Of a stretch of 64,000 bases of DNA, positions 18,363-26,688 are shown piece by piece (the stretch's first letter is position 1; each line of letters opens with the position of its first letter). The notes beneath the pieces were generated by a model that was given only the letters and a program-made list of their open reading frames with translations, was not told the origin of the DNA and made no database searches. The stretch is from Streptomyces roseofulvus (GTDB lineage: Bacteria > Actinomycetota > Actinomycetes > Streptomycetales > Streptomycetaceae). The stretch spans positions 7,688,001 through 7,752,000 of the forward strand of contig NZ_BAAAWE010000001.1 of the NCBI RefSeq assembly GCF_039534915.1. The letters run 5' to 3'. The translations under genes and the position numbers were made by a program.

Positions 18363-18436
18363 CCCGGTACCGTGCCGGGGACGCCCGACGGGGACCCGCC
18401 CGCACGGCCGCGTCCCCGGCACGGTACGAAGACCCT

Positions 18437-19018
18437 GTGAACGACTCGACCCAGCCCGCCACCATCCGCGTCTTCATCGCCCTGGCACCGCCCGACGACG
18501 CCAAGGACGAACTCGCCCGCGCCCTGGCGCCCGCCTACGCGGCCCATCCCGGCATGCGCTGGAACCGCATCGAGGACTGGCACATCACCCTCGCGTTCCT
18601 CGGTGAACTGCCCGTCTCCGCCGTACCCGCCCTCCACGCCCCCCTCGCGGCGCTGGCGGCGGCCCGCCGCCCCCTCGGACTCGCCCTGCGGGGCGGCGGC
18701 CACTTCGACTCCCGGGTCCTGTGGAGCGGCATCGCCGGCGACGTGCCCGGCCTCCACCGCCTCGCCGACGACGTCCGCGCCCTCGTGAAGGAAGCCGGCA
18801 TCCCCTACGAGGGCCGCCCGCTCCGCCCCCACCTGACCCTGGCCCGCGCCCGCCGCGGCGACCTCACCAGCGTCCCGGACGCCGCCACCGTCCTCGACGG
18901 CTTCGAAGGCCGCCCCTGGCCCACCGCCCGCCTCCACCTCGTCGGCAGCGACGACGCCCGCGGCCCGGCCCCGGTCCGCTACCAGGACATCGCCTCCTGG
19001 CCGTTCACCGGAGCGTGA
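18437..19018 (+). CDS. thpR: RNA 2',3'-cyclic phosphodiesterase (2H superfamily)
   Basis: 193 residues. It carries the two HxTx signatures of 2H phosphoesterases, HITL at 49-52 and HLTL at 132-135, with IRVFIALAPPDDAKDELA at the N-terminus and GRPLRPHLTLARAR around the second motif. The ThpR/LigT family hydrolyses 2',3'-cyclic phosphate on RNA ends or can join tRNA halves in vitro. Start GTG at 18437; the frame is open far upstream but no earlier start makes a family-like N-terminus. Confidence 0.9.
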   Translation: MNDSTQPATIRVFIALAPPDDAKDELARALAPAYAAHPGMRWNRIEDWHITLAFLGELPVSAVPALHAPLAALAAARRPLGLALRGGGHFDSRVLWSGIAGDVPGLHRLADDVRALVKEAGIPYEGRPLRPHLTLARARRGDLTSVPDAATVLDGFEGRPWPTARLHLVGSDDARGPAPVRYQDIASWPFTGA

Positions 19019-19033
19019 TCCCGGGCGGTGGGT

Positions 19034-19903
19034 TCAGGGCGCCGTGATCAGTTCGCTCAGGCGCGTCGCGAGCCACGGCCTGCGGCCGCCGGCGCGCATG
19101 CGGCCCAGGGCGATCGCCTTCCAGATCGGCATGCGGCCGAAGGAGACGAGGAGGAACGCCGTCGGCGCCGCCGCGATGCGGCAGTCGTACGGGCGCGGCG
19201 GCGCGTCCCTCGTCACCGTCGCGACGCCGTCCTCGACCACGACGGCGAGGCGCGGGCCGCCCTTGAGGGCCAGGTCGAAGGCGATCCGGACGCCCTTCGC
19301 CTTCTCGGGGTCGAGGGCGAGCGGCATCATCGTGACCATCGCCTGCCCGATCACCAGCGACGCCTCCTCGGCGCCGAGGGACCAGGGCCGGCGCGCGCCG
19401 CGCGCCATGTCGAGGCCGTGGAGCAGGGTCTCGCTGAGCATCAGTCCCGTGGCCGCCGCCAGCGGTACGGCGCGCCCCGGCCCGTACCAGGGCGCGGGGA
19501 CCGGGGTGTCGGGCGCGAGCCCGGCCGACCCGCGCAGGAAGGCCGCGCCGCGCTCGGCGAGGATCGCGCCGAGCCGCTTCCGCTCCGCCCCGGCGATGAG
19601 GCCCACGGAGAGGGCGTTCACGGCGGCGATCCGCTCGCCGAACGTCCCGTCCTGCCCGCCCGGTACGGCCTCCCAGTCGATGCCCTCGCCGCCCGGTTCG
19701 CCGGGGACCGCGGCGCCGTAGGCGAGGTAGACCGCCGCGAGGTGCGCGCCGACGTCCCCGACGGACCACGGCGGGACGCCGGACGGCACCTCCATGTCGT
19801 CGATCCCGCCGACCAGTTCGACCAGCCGCCCGATCGCGGCCTCCAGCGCGACCCGCGTCCGCTCGTGCTCGGCCGCCGGATCGTAGGCCGTGACTGCACC
19901 CAT
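19034..19903 (-). CDS. mycothiol-dependent maleylpyruvate isomerase-like protein
   Basis: 289 residues, ATG preceded by GGGGGAG. The N-terminal DinB/MDMPI helical domain has the expected metal-ligand histidines (VGDVGAHLAAV and SETLLHGLDMARG). The C-terminal part (VRIAFDLALKGGPRLAVVVEDG... PTAFLLVSFGR) resembles the SCP2-like domain fused in this family. Members act on mycothiol adducts or as thiol-dependent isomerases; the substrate is unknown. Monocistronic, convergent with thpR. Confidence 0.75.
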   Translation of the reverse strand: MGAVTAYDPAAEHERTRVALEAAIGRLVELVGGIDDMEVPSGVPPWSVGDVGAHLAAVYLAYGAAVPGEPGGEGIDWEAVPGGQDGTFGERIAAVNALSVGLIAGAERKRLGAILAERGAAFLRGSAGLAPDTPVPAPWYGPGRAVPLAAATGLMLSETLLHGLDMARGARRPWSLGAEEASLVIGQAMVTMMPLALDPEKAKGVRIAFDLALKGGPRLAVVVEDGVATVTRDAPPRPYDCRIAAAPTAFLLVSFGRMPIWKAIALGRMRAGGRRPWLATRLSELITAP

Positions 19904-20028
19904 GCGCGCTCCCCCAAGGCTGTGGACGGGCCCGCACATTACCGCCCGGTAGCGTGCGGGGGACAGAGTTCCGCACCTCACGAACAGGGCACTGTCCCGG
20001 GCGCCGCGCCTCGGGCATGATCATCCGC

Positions 20029-20637
20029 ATGGACGGGGAGCGACTGGCCGGGGCGGCGCGGAACGGCGACACGGCCGAGGTGGCCCGGCTGCTGGCGGCA
20101 GGAGCCGACGCCGACGCCCCGGACGCCGAGCGGCGCACCGCCCTCGACCGGGCGGTGAACGCCGGGCACGCCCGTGTGGTCGAGCTGTTGCTGCGGGCCG
20201 GCGCGGACCCCGGGCGGCCCATCGGCGCGTACGGCGGCGACCAGACCCCGCTCACCGCCGCCGTGGGCTGGGGCCACACCGACGTGGTCCGGCTGCTGCT
20301 CGCCGCCGGAGCCCCCACCGGCCCGCAGACCCGCTTCGGCTGGGTGCCCCTCGTCCACGCCGCCACCGGCACCCACGGCGACCCCCTCGCCCTCGTCGAC
20401 CTGCTCCTGGAGCACGGCGCTGACCTCGAAGAACGGCAGCGGGACATGACCCCGCTCGAATGGGCCTGCGGCCTGCCCCGCCCCGACGTCGTCCGCCGCC
20501 TCCTCGCCCGCGGCGCCGTCCCGACCCTCGAGGCCCGGGACCGCGCGGTGCACTGGGGAGCGGGGCGGAACCCGGAGCGGGTCGCCGTCTTCCGGGAGAT
20601 CGTCGCCGCCCTGGCCGCCTCAGCCGCCGCCCGGTGA
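20029..20637 (+). CDS. ankyrin repeat protein
   Basis: About 202 residues made mostly of ankyrin repeats: RLAGAARNGDTAEVARLLAAGADAD, RTALDRAVNAGHARVVELLLRAGAD, TPLTAAVGWGHTDVVRLLLAAGA, ALVDLLLEHGAD and TPLEWACGLPRPDVVRRLLARGA. Cytoplasmic. Start could be ATG 20017 or 20029; neither has a good ribosome site. The 3' end overlaps the convergent Lrp-type gene by 18 bases. Likely a protein-binding adaptor; partner unknown. Confidence 0.8.
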   Translation: MDGERLAGAARNGDTAEVARLLAAGADADAPDAERRTALDRAVNAGHARVVELLLRAGADPGRPIGAYGGDQTPLTAAVGWGHTDVVRLLLAAGAPTGPQTRFGWVPLVHAATGTHGDPLALVDLLLEHGADLEERQRDMTPLEWACGLPRPDVVRRLLARGAVPTLEARDRAVHWGAGRNPERVAVFREIVAALAASAAAR

Positions 20638-21738
20638 CCCCGGCCGGCGCGGTGTGCGCAGCCGGTCGAGGAGGGCCGCCTCGGACGCCTCCGAGCGGTC
20701 GTCGGACCACCGGCCCAGCGGGACCGCCCGCAGGTGGCGGCCCCGGGGGTCGAGGAGATGGCCGCCCAGCTTCATCGACCAGAGCGTCAGCACCCGGTCC
20801 GTGACCACCAGTTCGGGAAACCGCTCGGTGAGCCGCGACTCGAACGGCGCGATGTCGTCGACCGACCGCAGCCACGCCGCGAGCAGCAGGTTGTACGGCC
20901 CCGACAGCGAGGCGCACATCCGGATCTCCCGCAGCGCGCTGATCCGCTCCGCCAGCCACGGCGCCCGGCTCTGCGGCACCGTCGCCCACAGCGACACCGA
21001 CACCGGCCACCCGGACAGCGCCCGCGCCACCTCGCAGCGGTACACCAGCGCCTGCTCGGCCTCCAGCCGGTCGAGCCGCCGCCGTACCGTCGTCGGACTG
21101 AGCCCGGTCCGCTCCGCCAGCCGCGCCGCGGACTGCCGCGGATCCTCGCTCAGCACCCGCACGAGCTCCAGATCGCGCTCCTCCAGGACCCGCCCGCCCG
21201 CAGACCGGGCCGGCACCGGACGGTCGGGGCCGGCGAGCCGCCGCCGCTGCTCCTCGGTCAGCCGGTCGAGCCGCCAGCGGCTCCCCTCCGTGTGCAGGGT
21301 GGTCGCCACCTGGGTCCGGGACGCCGCCACCCCGTCCAGCGCGCCCAGCCGGAAGCCCACGTACCGGGCCAGCTCGGCCTGGTCGGCGAAGACGGCGGTC
21401 ACCAGGAGGTCCCGGCCGCCGCTGACGTGCTCCAGGTTGAACACGTGCGGATCCTCGGCGATCTCCGCCGCGACCTCGTGCAGCCGCCCGGCCGCGCAGT
21501 CCACCTCGATGTAGGCGATCACCGCCGGCGCCTGCGCCCGTACCGCCGGATGGACGCTGATCCACGCGTTCCCCGCCCGGGTCAGCCGCGCCCACCGGCG
21601 GGCCACGGTCGAGGCGTCGAGTCCCAGGGCCTCTCCGACGGTCTGCCAGTCGGCGCGCGGGGCCACCTGGAGGGCGGTCACCAGCAGATAGTCCAGCTCG
21701 TCGAGCACGCCCACCACCCCGTTCCCGAAACGGCTCAT
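20620..21738 (-). CDS. tandem Lrp/AsnC family regulator
   Basis: 372 residues, twice the usual Lrp length. Two Lrp-type helix-turn-helix units are visible (LDELDYLLVTALQVAPRADW...STVARRWARL at the N-terminus and RDLELVRVLSEDPRQSAARLA...TTVRRRLDRLEAEQ near 200). Each is followed by an AsnC ligand-type domain (VSGGRDLLVTAVFAD; LSGPYNLLLAAWLRS). Such double Lrp proteins are common in Streptomyces. It is divergent from the M20 hydrolase/MFS pair and probably regulates it in response to an amino acid or peptide-derived ligand. Confidence 0.85.
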   Translation of the reverse strand: MSRFGNGVVGVLDELDYLLVTALQVAPRADWQTVGEALGLDASTVARRWARLTRAGNAWISVHPAVRAQAPAVIAYIEVDCAAGRLHEVAAEIAEDPHVFNLEHVSGGRDLLVTAVFADQAELARYVGFRLGALDGVAASRTQVATTLHTEGSRWRLDRLTEEQRRRLAGPDRPVPARSAGGRVLEERDLELVRVLSEDPRQSAARLAERTGLSPTTVRRRLDRLEAEQALVYRCEVARALSGWPVSVSLWATVPQSRAPWLAERISALREIRMCASLSGPYNLLLAAWLRSVDDIAPFESRLTERFPELVVTDRVLTLWSMKLGGHLLDPRGRHLRAVPLGRWSDDRSEASEAALLDRLRTPRRPGSPGGG

Positions 21739-21817
21739 TCGCGCAAACGATCAGTCACGCGCGGCGGATCCCTGCAAGCAGACGCCGTTCATCCGCCGGA
21801 TCGGCACTATACCCGGC

Positions 21818-23026
21818 ATGTTCACGCACAGCGACGCCCAGGCGCACGCCGACACCCTCATCGCCCTGCGGCACGACCTCCACCGCGCTCCCGAACTCGG
21901 CCTCGACCTGCCGCACACCCAGCGCCGGGTCCTCGACGCCCTCGCCGGACTCCCCCTGGAGATCACCCTCGGCAAGCGGCTCACCTCCGTCACCGCCGTC
22001 CTGCGCGGCGGCCGCCCCGGGCCCGCCGTCCTGCTCCGCGGCGACATGGACGCCCTCCCCGTCCACGAGGACACCGGCGTCCCGTACGCCTCCGGCACCC
22101 CCGGCCGGATGCACGCCTGCGGCCACGACCTGCACACCGCCGGGCTGGTCGGCGCCGCCCGGCTGCTCGCCGCCCGCCGCGACGAGCTCCCCGGCGACGT
22201 CGTGTTCATGTTCCAGCCCGGCGAGGAGGGCATGGGCGGCGCCGGCCTGATGATCGAGGAGGGCGTCCTCGACGCGGCGGGCCCCCGCGTCGTCGCCGCC
22301 TACGCCCTCCACGTCACCTCGACCCTGCTGCCCACCGGCTACGCGGCCGTCCGCCCCGGCCCCATGCTCGCCGCCTCCGACGCGGTCACCGTCACCGTCC
22401 GCGGCTCCGGCGGCCACGGCTCCTCGCCGCACGCCGCGAAGGACCCCGTGCCCGCCGTCTGCGAGATGGTCACCGCCCTCCAGACGATGGTGACCCGCAC
22501 CGTCGACGTCTTCGACCCGGCCGTCCTCACCGTCGGCTCCCTGCACGCCGGCTCCGCCGGCAACGTCATCCCGGAGCAGGCCGTCCTGGAGGCGACCGTC
22601 CGCTCCTTCTCCTCCGCCACCCAGGCCGCCGTCCGCGCCGGGTTCGAGCGCGTCGTCCACGGCATCGCCACCGCCCACGGCGTCGACGCCGACCTCGACT
22701 ACCGGGAGAACTACCCGGTCACCACGAACGACCCCGCCGAAGCCGCCTTCGCGCTCCGCACCGCCCAGGGGCTCCTCGGCCCCGACCGGGCCTTCGAGGC
22801 ACCGCGCCCGCTCACCGGCTCCGAGGACTTCTCCCTCGTGCTGCGCGAGGTCCCCGGCGCCTACCTCGGCATCGGCGCCTGCCCGCCCGACCGCGACCCG
22901 GCCACCGCCCCCATGAACCACTCGCCCCAGGCCGTCTTCGACGACCGCGCCGTCCTCGACGCCGCCGTCCTGCTCGCCGAACTCGCCGCCCGCCGCCTAC
23001 AGGAATCCGCCGAGGAGCCCGCATGA
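21818..23026 (+). CDS. M20 family amidohydrolase/carboxypeptidase
   Basis: 402 residues. Metal and catalytic motifs appear in order: LRGDMDALPV, HACGHDLHTA, FQPGEEGMGGA and SGGHGSSPH, ending with GSEDFS. This is the IAA-amino-acid hydrolase/hippurate hydrolase branch of M20, which cleaves N-acyl amino acids. There is no Shine-Dalgarno; TATACC lies four bases before the ATG, so the message may be leaderless. The last codon overlaps the MFS start (ATGA), suggesting the transporter moves its substrate or product. Confidence 0.9.
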   Translation: MFTHSDAQAHADTLIALRHDLHRAPELGLDLPHTQRRVLDALAGLPLEITLGKRLTSVTAVLRGGRPGPAVLLRGDMDALPVHEDTGVPYASGTPGRMHACGHDLHTAGLVGAARLLAARRDELPGDVVFMFQPGEEGMGGAGLMIEEGVLDAAGPRVVAAYALHVTSTLLPTGYAAVRPGPMLAASDAVTVTVRGSGGHGSSPHAAKDPVPAVCEMVTALQTMVTRTVDVFDPAVLTVGSLHAGSAGNVIPEQAVLEATVRSFSSATQAAVRAGFERVVHGIATAHGVDADLDYRENYPVTTNDPAEAAFALRTAQGLLGPDRAFEAPRPLTGSEDFSLVLREVPGAYLGIGACPPDRDPATAPMNHSPQAVFDDRAVLDAAVLLAELAARRLQESAEEPA

Positions 23027-24483
23027 CCACCACCGAACGCCCCGACGCCCCCGAAGCCGCCTCCCGGGACGGCGGGGCCGGATCCGTCCGCGCCGTCGTC
23101 GGACTCCTCGTCCTCTTCGAGCTGACCAGCGGCTTCCTCCAGGGCGGCATCGCGCCCCTGCTGCCCGAGATCGGCCGCGAGCTCTCCGTCCCCGACGCCG
23201 ACCTCACCTGGGTGATCTCCGCCCAGCTCCTCGCCGCCGCCGTCAGCGTCCCCATCCTCGGCCGCCTCGGCGACCTCCACGGCCACCGCAAGGTCCTGCG
23301 CTGGGCGCTCGCCGCCGTCGCCGTCGGCAGCCTCCTCGTCGCCCTCGCCCCGAACCTGCCGGTGCTGCTCGCCGGCCGCGTCCTCACCGGCCCGCTCGCC
23401 GCCCTGCTGCCGCTGGAGATCGCCCTCGTACGCGACCGGCTGCCGCTCGGCCCCGCCCGCTCCGCCATCGCCCGCCTGGTCGGCGCCCTCGCCCTCGGCA
23501 CCCTCCTCGGCGGCGTCCTCACCGGGGCCGTCCACGCCCTCACCGACGACGTCCGCCTCACCCTCCTCGTCCCCGCCGCCCTCGCCGCCGCCTGCGTCCC
23601 CGTCTCCTTCCTCGCCATCCCCGAGACGCGGCGCCTCGCCCCCGGCCGCCTCGACCTGCCCGGCGCCGTCCTGCTCAGCGCCACGATGCTGCTGCTCCTC
23701 TCCGGCGTCGCCGCCGCCAAGGACGACGGACCCGGCCTCCCCGCCGTCGCCCAGCTCGGCCTCGCCGCCGTCCTCGGCACCGTCTGGACCCGCGTCGAAC
23801 TCCGCACCCCGGAGCCCCTCGTGGACGTCCGCGCCCTCGCCGACCGCCGGGTCGCCCCCTTCTTCTTCTGCGCCTTCGTCTTCGGCGTCGTCTACTTCGG
23901 CGGCCAGGCGCCCGACGCCACCTTCCTCGCCGCCGACCCCGCCACCACCGGCTACGGCTTCGGGCTCTCCGCCCTGTCGATCTCCCTCGTGGCGCTCCCG
24001 GCGGCGGCGACCGCCGTCGTCACCTCCTCCCTCACCGCCCGGATCGCCGGCCGGACCGGCTACGTCCCCGCCCTCGCCGTCTCCTTCGCGCTCGTCGCGG
24101 CGAGCTTCCTGACCACGGCCGCCCTGCACACCGCGCTCTGGCAGCTCGTCACCGCCAAGATCCTCGCGGGGCTCGGCCTGGGCGTCGCCCTCGGCGCCAT
24201 GCCCACCGTCATCGCGGAGGCCGGCGACCCCTCCCGGACGGGCGTGACCACCGCGCTCTACAACAACGTCAAGACGCTCGGCGGCGCGGTGGCCGGCGGC
24301 GTGACGGCCGCCGTCCTCGCCGGCTCGGCTCCGCACGCAGGCGCCACCCCGAGCGAATCGGCGTACGTCACGGTCTGGCTCCTGTGCGCGGTCCTCGCCG
24401 CCGCGGCCGCCGCCCTCACCCTCGTCGCCCGGCGCGCCCCGGCGAAATCCGCTCGCGGCGCCGCCGCGAGTCCGGCACCCTGA
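23023..24483 (+). CDS. MFS transporter, drug:H+ antiporter-like
   Basis: 486 residues with about 14 hydrophobic segments (LLVLFELTSGFLQGGIAPLLPEI at the start, GRLGDLHGHRKVLR motif A in loop 2-3, and a LPAAATAVV/ARIAGRTG repeat half way). Length and helix number fit the DHA2-type branch. Translation is coupled to the M20 hydrolase. Likely exports or imports an amino-acid conjugate; direction not knowable from sequence. Confidence 0.88.
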   Translation: MTTTERPDAPEAASRDGGAGSVRAVVGLLVLFELTSGFLQGGIAPLLPEIGRELSVPDADLTWVISAQLLAAAVSVPILGRLGDLHGHRKVLRWALAAVAVGSLLVALAPNLPVLLAGRVLTGPLAALLPLEIALVRDRLPLGPARSAIARLVGALALGTLLGGVLTGAVHALTDDVRLTLLVPAALAAACVPVSFLAIPETRRLAPGRLDLPGAVLLSATMLLLLSGVAAAKDDGPGLPAVAQLGLAAVLGTVWTRVELRTPEPLVDVRALADRRVAPFFFCAFVFGVVYFGGQAPDATFLAADPATTGYGFGLSALSISLVALPAAATAVVTSSLTARIAGRTGYVPALAVSFALVAASFLTTAALHTALWQLVTAKILAGLGLGVALGAMPTVIAEAGDPSRTGVTTALYNNVKTLGGAVAGGVTAAVLAGSAPHAGATPSESAYVTVWLLCAVLAAAAAALTLVARRAPAKSARGAAASPAP

Positions 24484-24607
24484 CCCCATGTCCCGACACC
24501 TCGTGTTCGCCCGGCTCACGACGGGTCACGCCACCGACCGCGCCCGCGGCTGAGCCCTTCGGTACGCCCACGGCGGGCGACGCCACCACCGGGAAGGAAG
24601 CCGACGC

Positions 24608-25306
24608 ATGACCCTCGTGGCGATCGTCAACCCCAACACCGACGAGGCCACCACGGCGATGATGGCCGCCATCGCCCGCCGCACCCTGCGCGCGGAGGAC
24701 GGCTACGACGTCCGCGGCGTCACCGTCGCGGCCGGCCCGCGGATGCTCGTCGACGAGGAGGCCCTGCGCGCCTCGGCCGGGCACGTCCTCGACGCGGCCG
24801 GGCGCCTCCTCGCCGGCCCGGACGGCGCCCGCGTCGCCGCCCTCGTCGTCGCCGCCTTCGGCGACCCCGGTGTCGAGGAACTCCGCGCCCGCGTCCCGCT
24901 CCCCGTCGTCGGCATCGCCGAGGCCGCCCTGCGGGCGGCCGGCGCGGACGGCCGCCGCTTCGGCATCGCCACCACCACGCCCCGGCTGGCCGCCGCGATC
25001 GACGCGCGCGTCACCGCCTTGGGCTGGTCTCCCCAGTACACCGGCCTCCGTCTCACCTCCGGCGACCCGCGCCGACTCGCCGCGCGACCGGCCGACATGA
25101 CGGAGCGTCTGGCCGAGGCGGTCGACCTCTGCGTACGCGAGGACGGCGCCGAAGCCGTCGTCATCGGCGGCGGCCCGCTCGGCGAAGCCGCCGAAGCCCT
25201 CCGCCACCGCTTCCCGGTCCCGGTCGTCGGGCCGATCCCGGCCGCGGCGCGAGAGCTCCGGCTCCTGCTCGGACAGCCGACCCGGCGGGGTACGCCAAAG
25301 GGGTGA
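24608..25306 (+). CDS. Asp/Glu/hydantoin racemase-fold protein lacking both catalytic cysteines
   Basis: 232 residues, start ATG preceded by GGGAAGGAAG. It has the family N-terminus (VAIVNPNTDEATTAMM) and both active-site loops, VAAFGDPG (81-88) and VIGGGPLG (185-192). In hydantoin and aspartate racemases these loops hold the two catalytic Cys; here they are Ala83 and about Gly188. The only Cys seen is in AVDLCVRED, away from both loops. Either a cysteine-free subfamily with different chemistry or a ligand-binding protein. It stands alone after the MFS gene. Confidence 0.78.
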   Translation: MTLVAIVNPNTDEATTAMMAAIARRTLRAEDGYDVRGVTVAAGPRMLVDEEALRASAGHVLDAAGRLLAGPDGARVAALVVAAFGDPGVEELRARVPLPVVGIAEAALRAAGADGRRFGIATTTPRLAAAIDARVTALGWSPQYTGLRLTSGDPRRLAARPADMTERLAEAVDLCVREDGAEAVVIGGGPLGEAAEALRHRFPVPVVGPIPAAARELRLLLGQPTRRGTPKG

Positions 25307-25355
25307 CGGGCGCGCCGCACCCGTAACACCCGCCCGGGGGACGCGTTGCTTCGGC

Positions 25356-25679
25356 ATGCGCATGACGTCGATGCTCGGGGTGGTGCTCACCGCCGTGTTC
25401 CTGGCGGCGGTCGCCCCCGCCCCCGCCGCCCCCGAGCGGCTCCATCCGTGCGGCCACGAGGCCACCGGCACGGCCCGGCTCCACACCGGCCCCGCCACCG
25501 CCCGCCCGTCCCTGGGACTCCTCCGGGCCGGCGACGACCTCACGGTCCTCCGCGCGTCCGGCGACTGGTACCGCGTGCGCCTCGACCGCCGCTCCCGCTC
25601 GGGGCTCCGCGCCGACACGGAGGGCTGGACCGCACAGCGGCACGTCCGGCCGCGGGACTGCCCCCGCCCGAACGGCTAG
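25356..25679 (+). CDS. small secreted SH3-like protein
   Basis: 107 residues: signal peptide (LGVVLTAVFLAAVAPAPAA, cleaved near 25) then a bacterial SH3-like domain (ATGTARLHTGPATARPSLGLLRAGDDLTVLRASGDWYRVRL...WTAQRHVR) with two Cys. Such domains bind cell-wall peptides. Start may be any of three in-frame ATGs (25356, 25362, 25371). Its TAG stop is part of the CTAG at the left border of the MITE, so the insertion spared the coding sequence. Confidence 0.75.
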   Translation: MRMTSMLGVVLTAVFLAAVAPAPAAPERLHPCGHEATGTARLHTGPATARPSLGLLRAGDDLTVLRASGDWYRVRLDRRSRSGLRADTEGWTAQRHVRPRDCPRPNG

Positions 25680-25837
25680 GCCGTCTCTTCCGGATCATGC
25701 CGGGCTCGCGACGCCTGGCACGCACCCTCGCCGCGTTGTCGTCAGTCGCCGACGCTCCGCGTCGACTCCCTCCTCCGCCTTGCGAGCGCACGCACCAGAC
25801 GCCGCTCCCTGATCCGGCCTGATCCGAAAGAAACGAC
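25680..25837. mobile_element. 158-bp MITE-like element flanked by CTAG
   Basis: Terminal inverted repeats of 17 bp (25680-25696 and 25821-25837) agree at 14 of 17 positions. Both sides are bordered by CTAG (25676-25679, 25838-25841), consistent with target duplication at a rare CTAG. There is no coding capacity. A second end with 31/35 identity lies at 481-515. The core GTCGTTTCTT of the right repeat also occurs in the ends of the IS at 36615-37867, so an IS5-type transposase could move it. Confidence 0.72.
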
Positions 25838-25885
25838 CTAGCCCGGCCCGGGAGGCCCGCGAGCCGGTCGTGGGCGCCCGGCCGG

Positions 25886-26539
25886 TCAGACCTTCGTGGC
25901 TCCGCAGGACAGACGGGCCGCCGCCTGCGCCACCGTGCCGTCCTCGAGGGCCTTCTGCGGCTCGGCGCAGTCGAGGATGCCCGTGCCGTCGACGAGATGG
26001 CTGAGGGCGCGGCCGGTGGACGGCTCGCCGCCGGGGCAGGTGAGGCGGAAGTCGGCGACGACCTCCCGTACGTACGTGTACTCCACGAACGTCCCCGGCC
26101 CGTCGACGTGGGTGACGTTCCCGTCGACGTCCGGCGCGGGCCGGCCGACCTCGGAGAAGGCCGCGTCCCCGCCCGCGCCCCCGATGTGGCGGCCCAGGGA
26201 GCGCAGCGCCGCGGCCGCGTCGACCTTCGGGCCCGTCTCCGTGTCGACCGCGACGCGCGGGGTGTGCAGGCGCCGGATCGGCTCGGTGAGCTTGCCGCCG
26301 CCCTTGCCCAGGACCTGCTTCTCGGCGATGCCGGTCAGGACGTCCCGCTGGTCGACGTTGAACCACACGTACGTGCCGGACGCGCACGCCGTCGCCGTCG
26401 CGCCCTCGGTCGCCCCGGTGGGCCGCGCGGTCGCGGTGGCCCGGGCGTCGCCGCCGGACGAGCAGGCGGCCGTGCCGGCGAGCAGCGCGGCCACGGCGCC
26501 CGCCGCCATCCAGTGCTTCGTGCTCTTCATGGTCTTCAT
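25886..26539 (-). CDS. hypothetical lipoprotein
   Basis: 217 residues. After MKTMKSTKHWM a hydrophobic stretch ends in lipobox LAGTAAC, so Cys28 or so is the lipidated residue. The mature part is rich in Ala/Gly with segments YVWFNVDQRDVLTGI, RRLHTPRVAVDTETGPKVDA and FRLTCPGGEPSTGRALSHLVDG, and two C-terminal Cys. GGGGGA precedes the ATG. No family recognised; anchored outside the membrane. The Arg-rich upstream extension of the frame is not coding. Confidence 0.75.
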   Translation of the reverse strand: MKTMKSTKHWMAAGAVAALLAGTAACSSGGDARATATARPTGATEGATATACASGTYVWFNVDQRDVLTGIAEKQVLGKGGGKLTEPIRRLHTPRVAVDTETGPKVDAAAALRSLGRHIGGAGGDAAFSEVGRPAPDVDGNVTHVDGPGTFVEYTYVREVVADFRLTCPGGEPSTGRALSHLVDGTGILDCAEPQKALEDGTVAQAAARLSCGATKV

Positions 26540-26632
26540 GGTGGTGGTTCCCCCGTATCGCCACTGGTCGATGGCGTGACCGACTCTGCCGCTCACCGGA
26601 CGTGTCCGGCAAGCGACTTGAGCGACTTCTGA

Positions 26633-26675
26633 GCGTCCCGGCCGGGGAGGGGGACGGCCTCCCCGGCCGGGACGC
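26633..26675 (-). terminator. 18-bp perfect hairpin ending the lig operon
   Basis: Arms 26633-26650 and 26658-26675 are exact reverse complements with a 7-base loop, starting 14 bases beyond the aldo-keto reductase stop. GC-rich without T-run. It closes the leftward aromatic catabolic operon. Confidence 0.8.
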
Positions 26676-26688
26676 GGACCTGGCGCCG

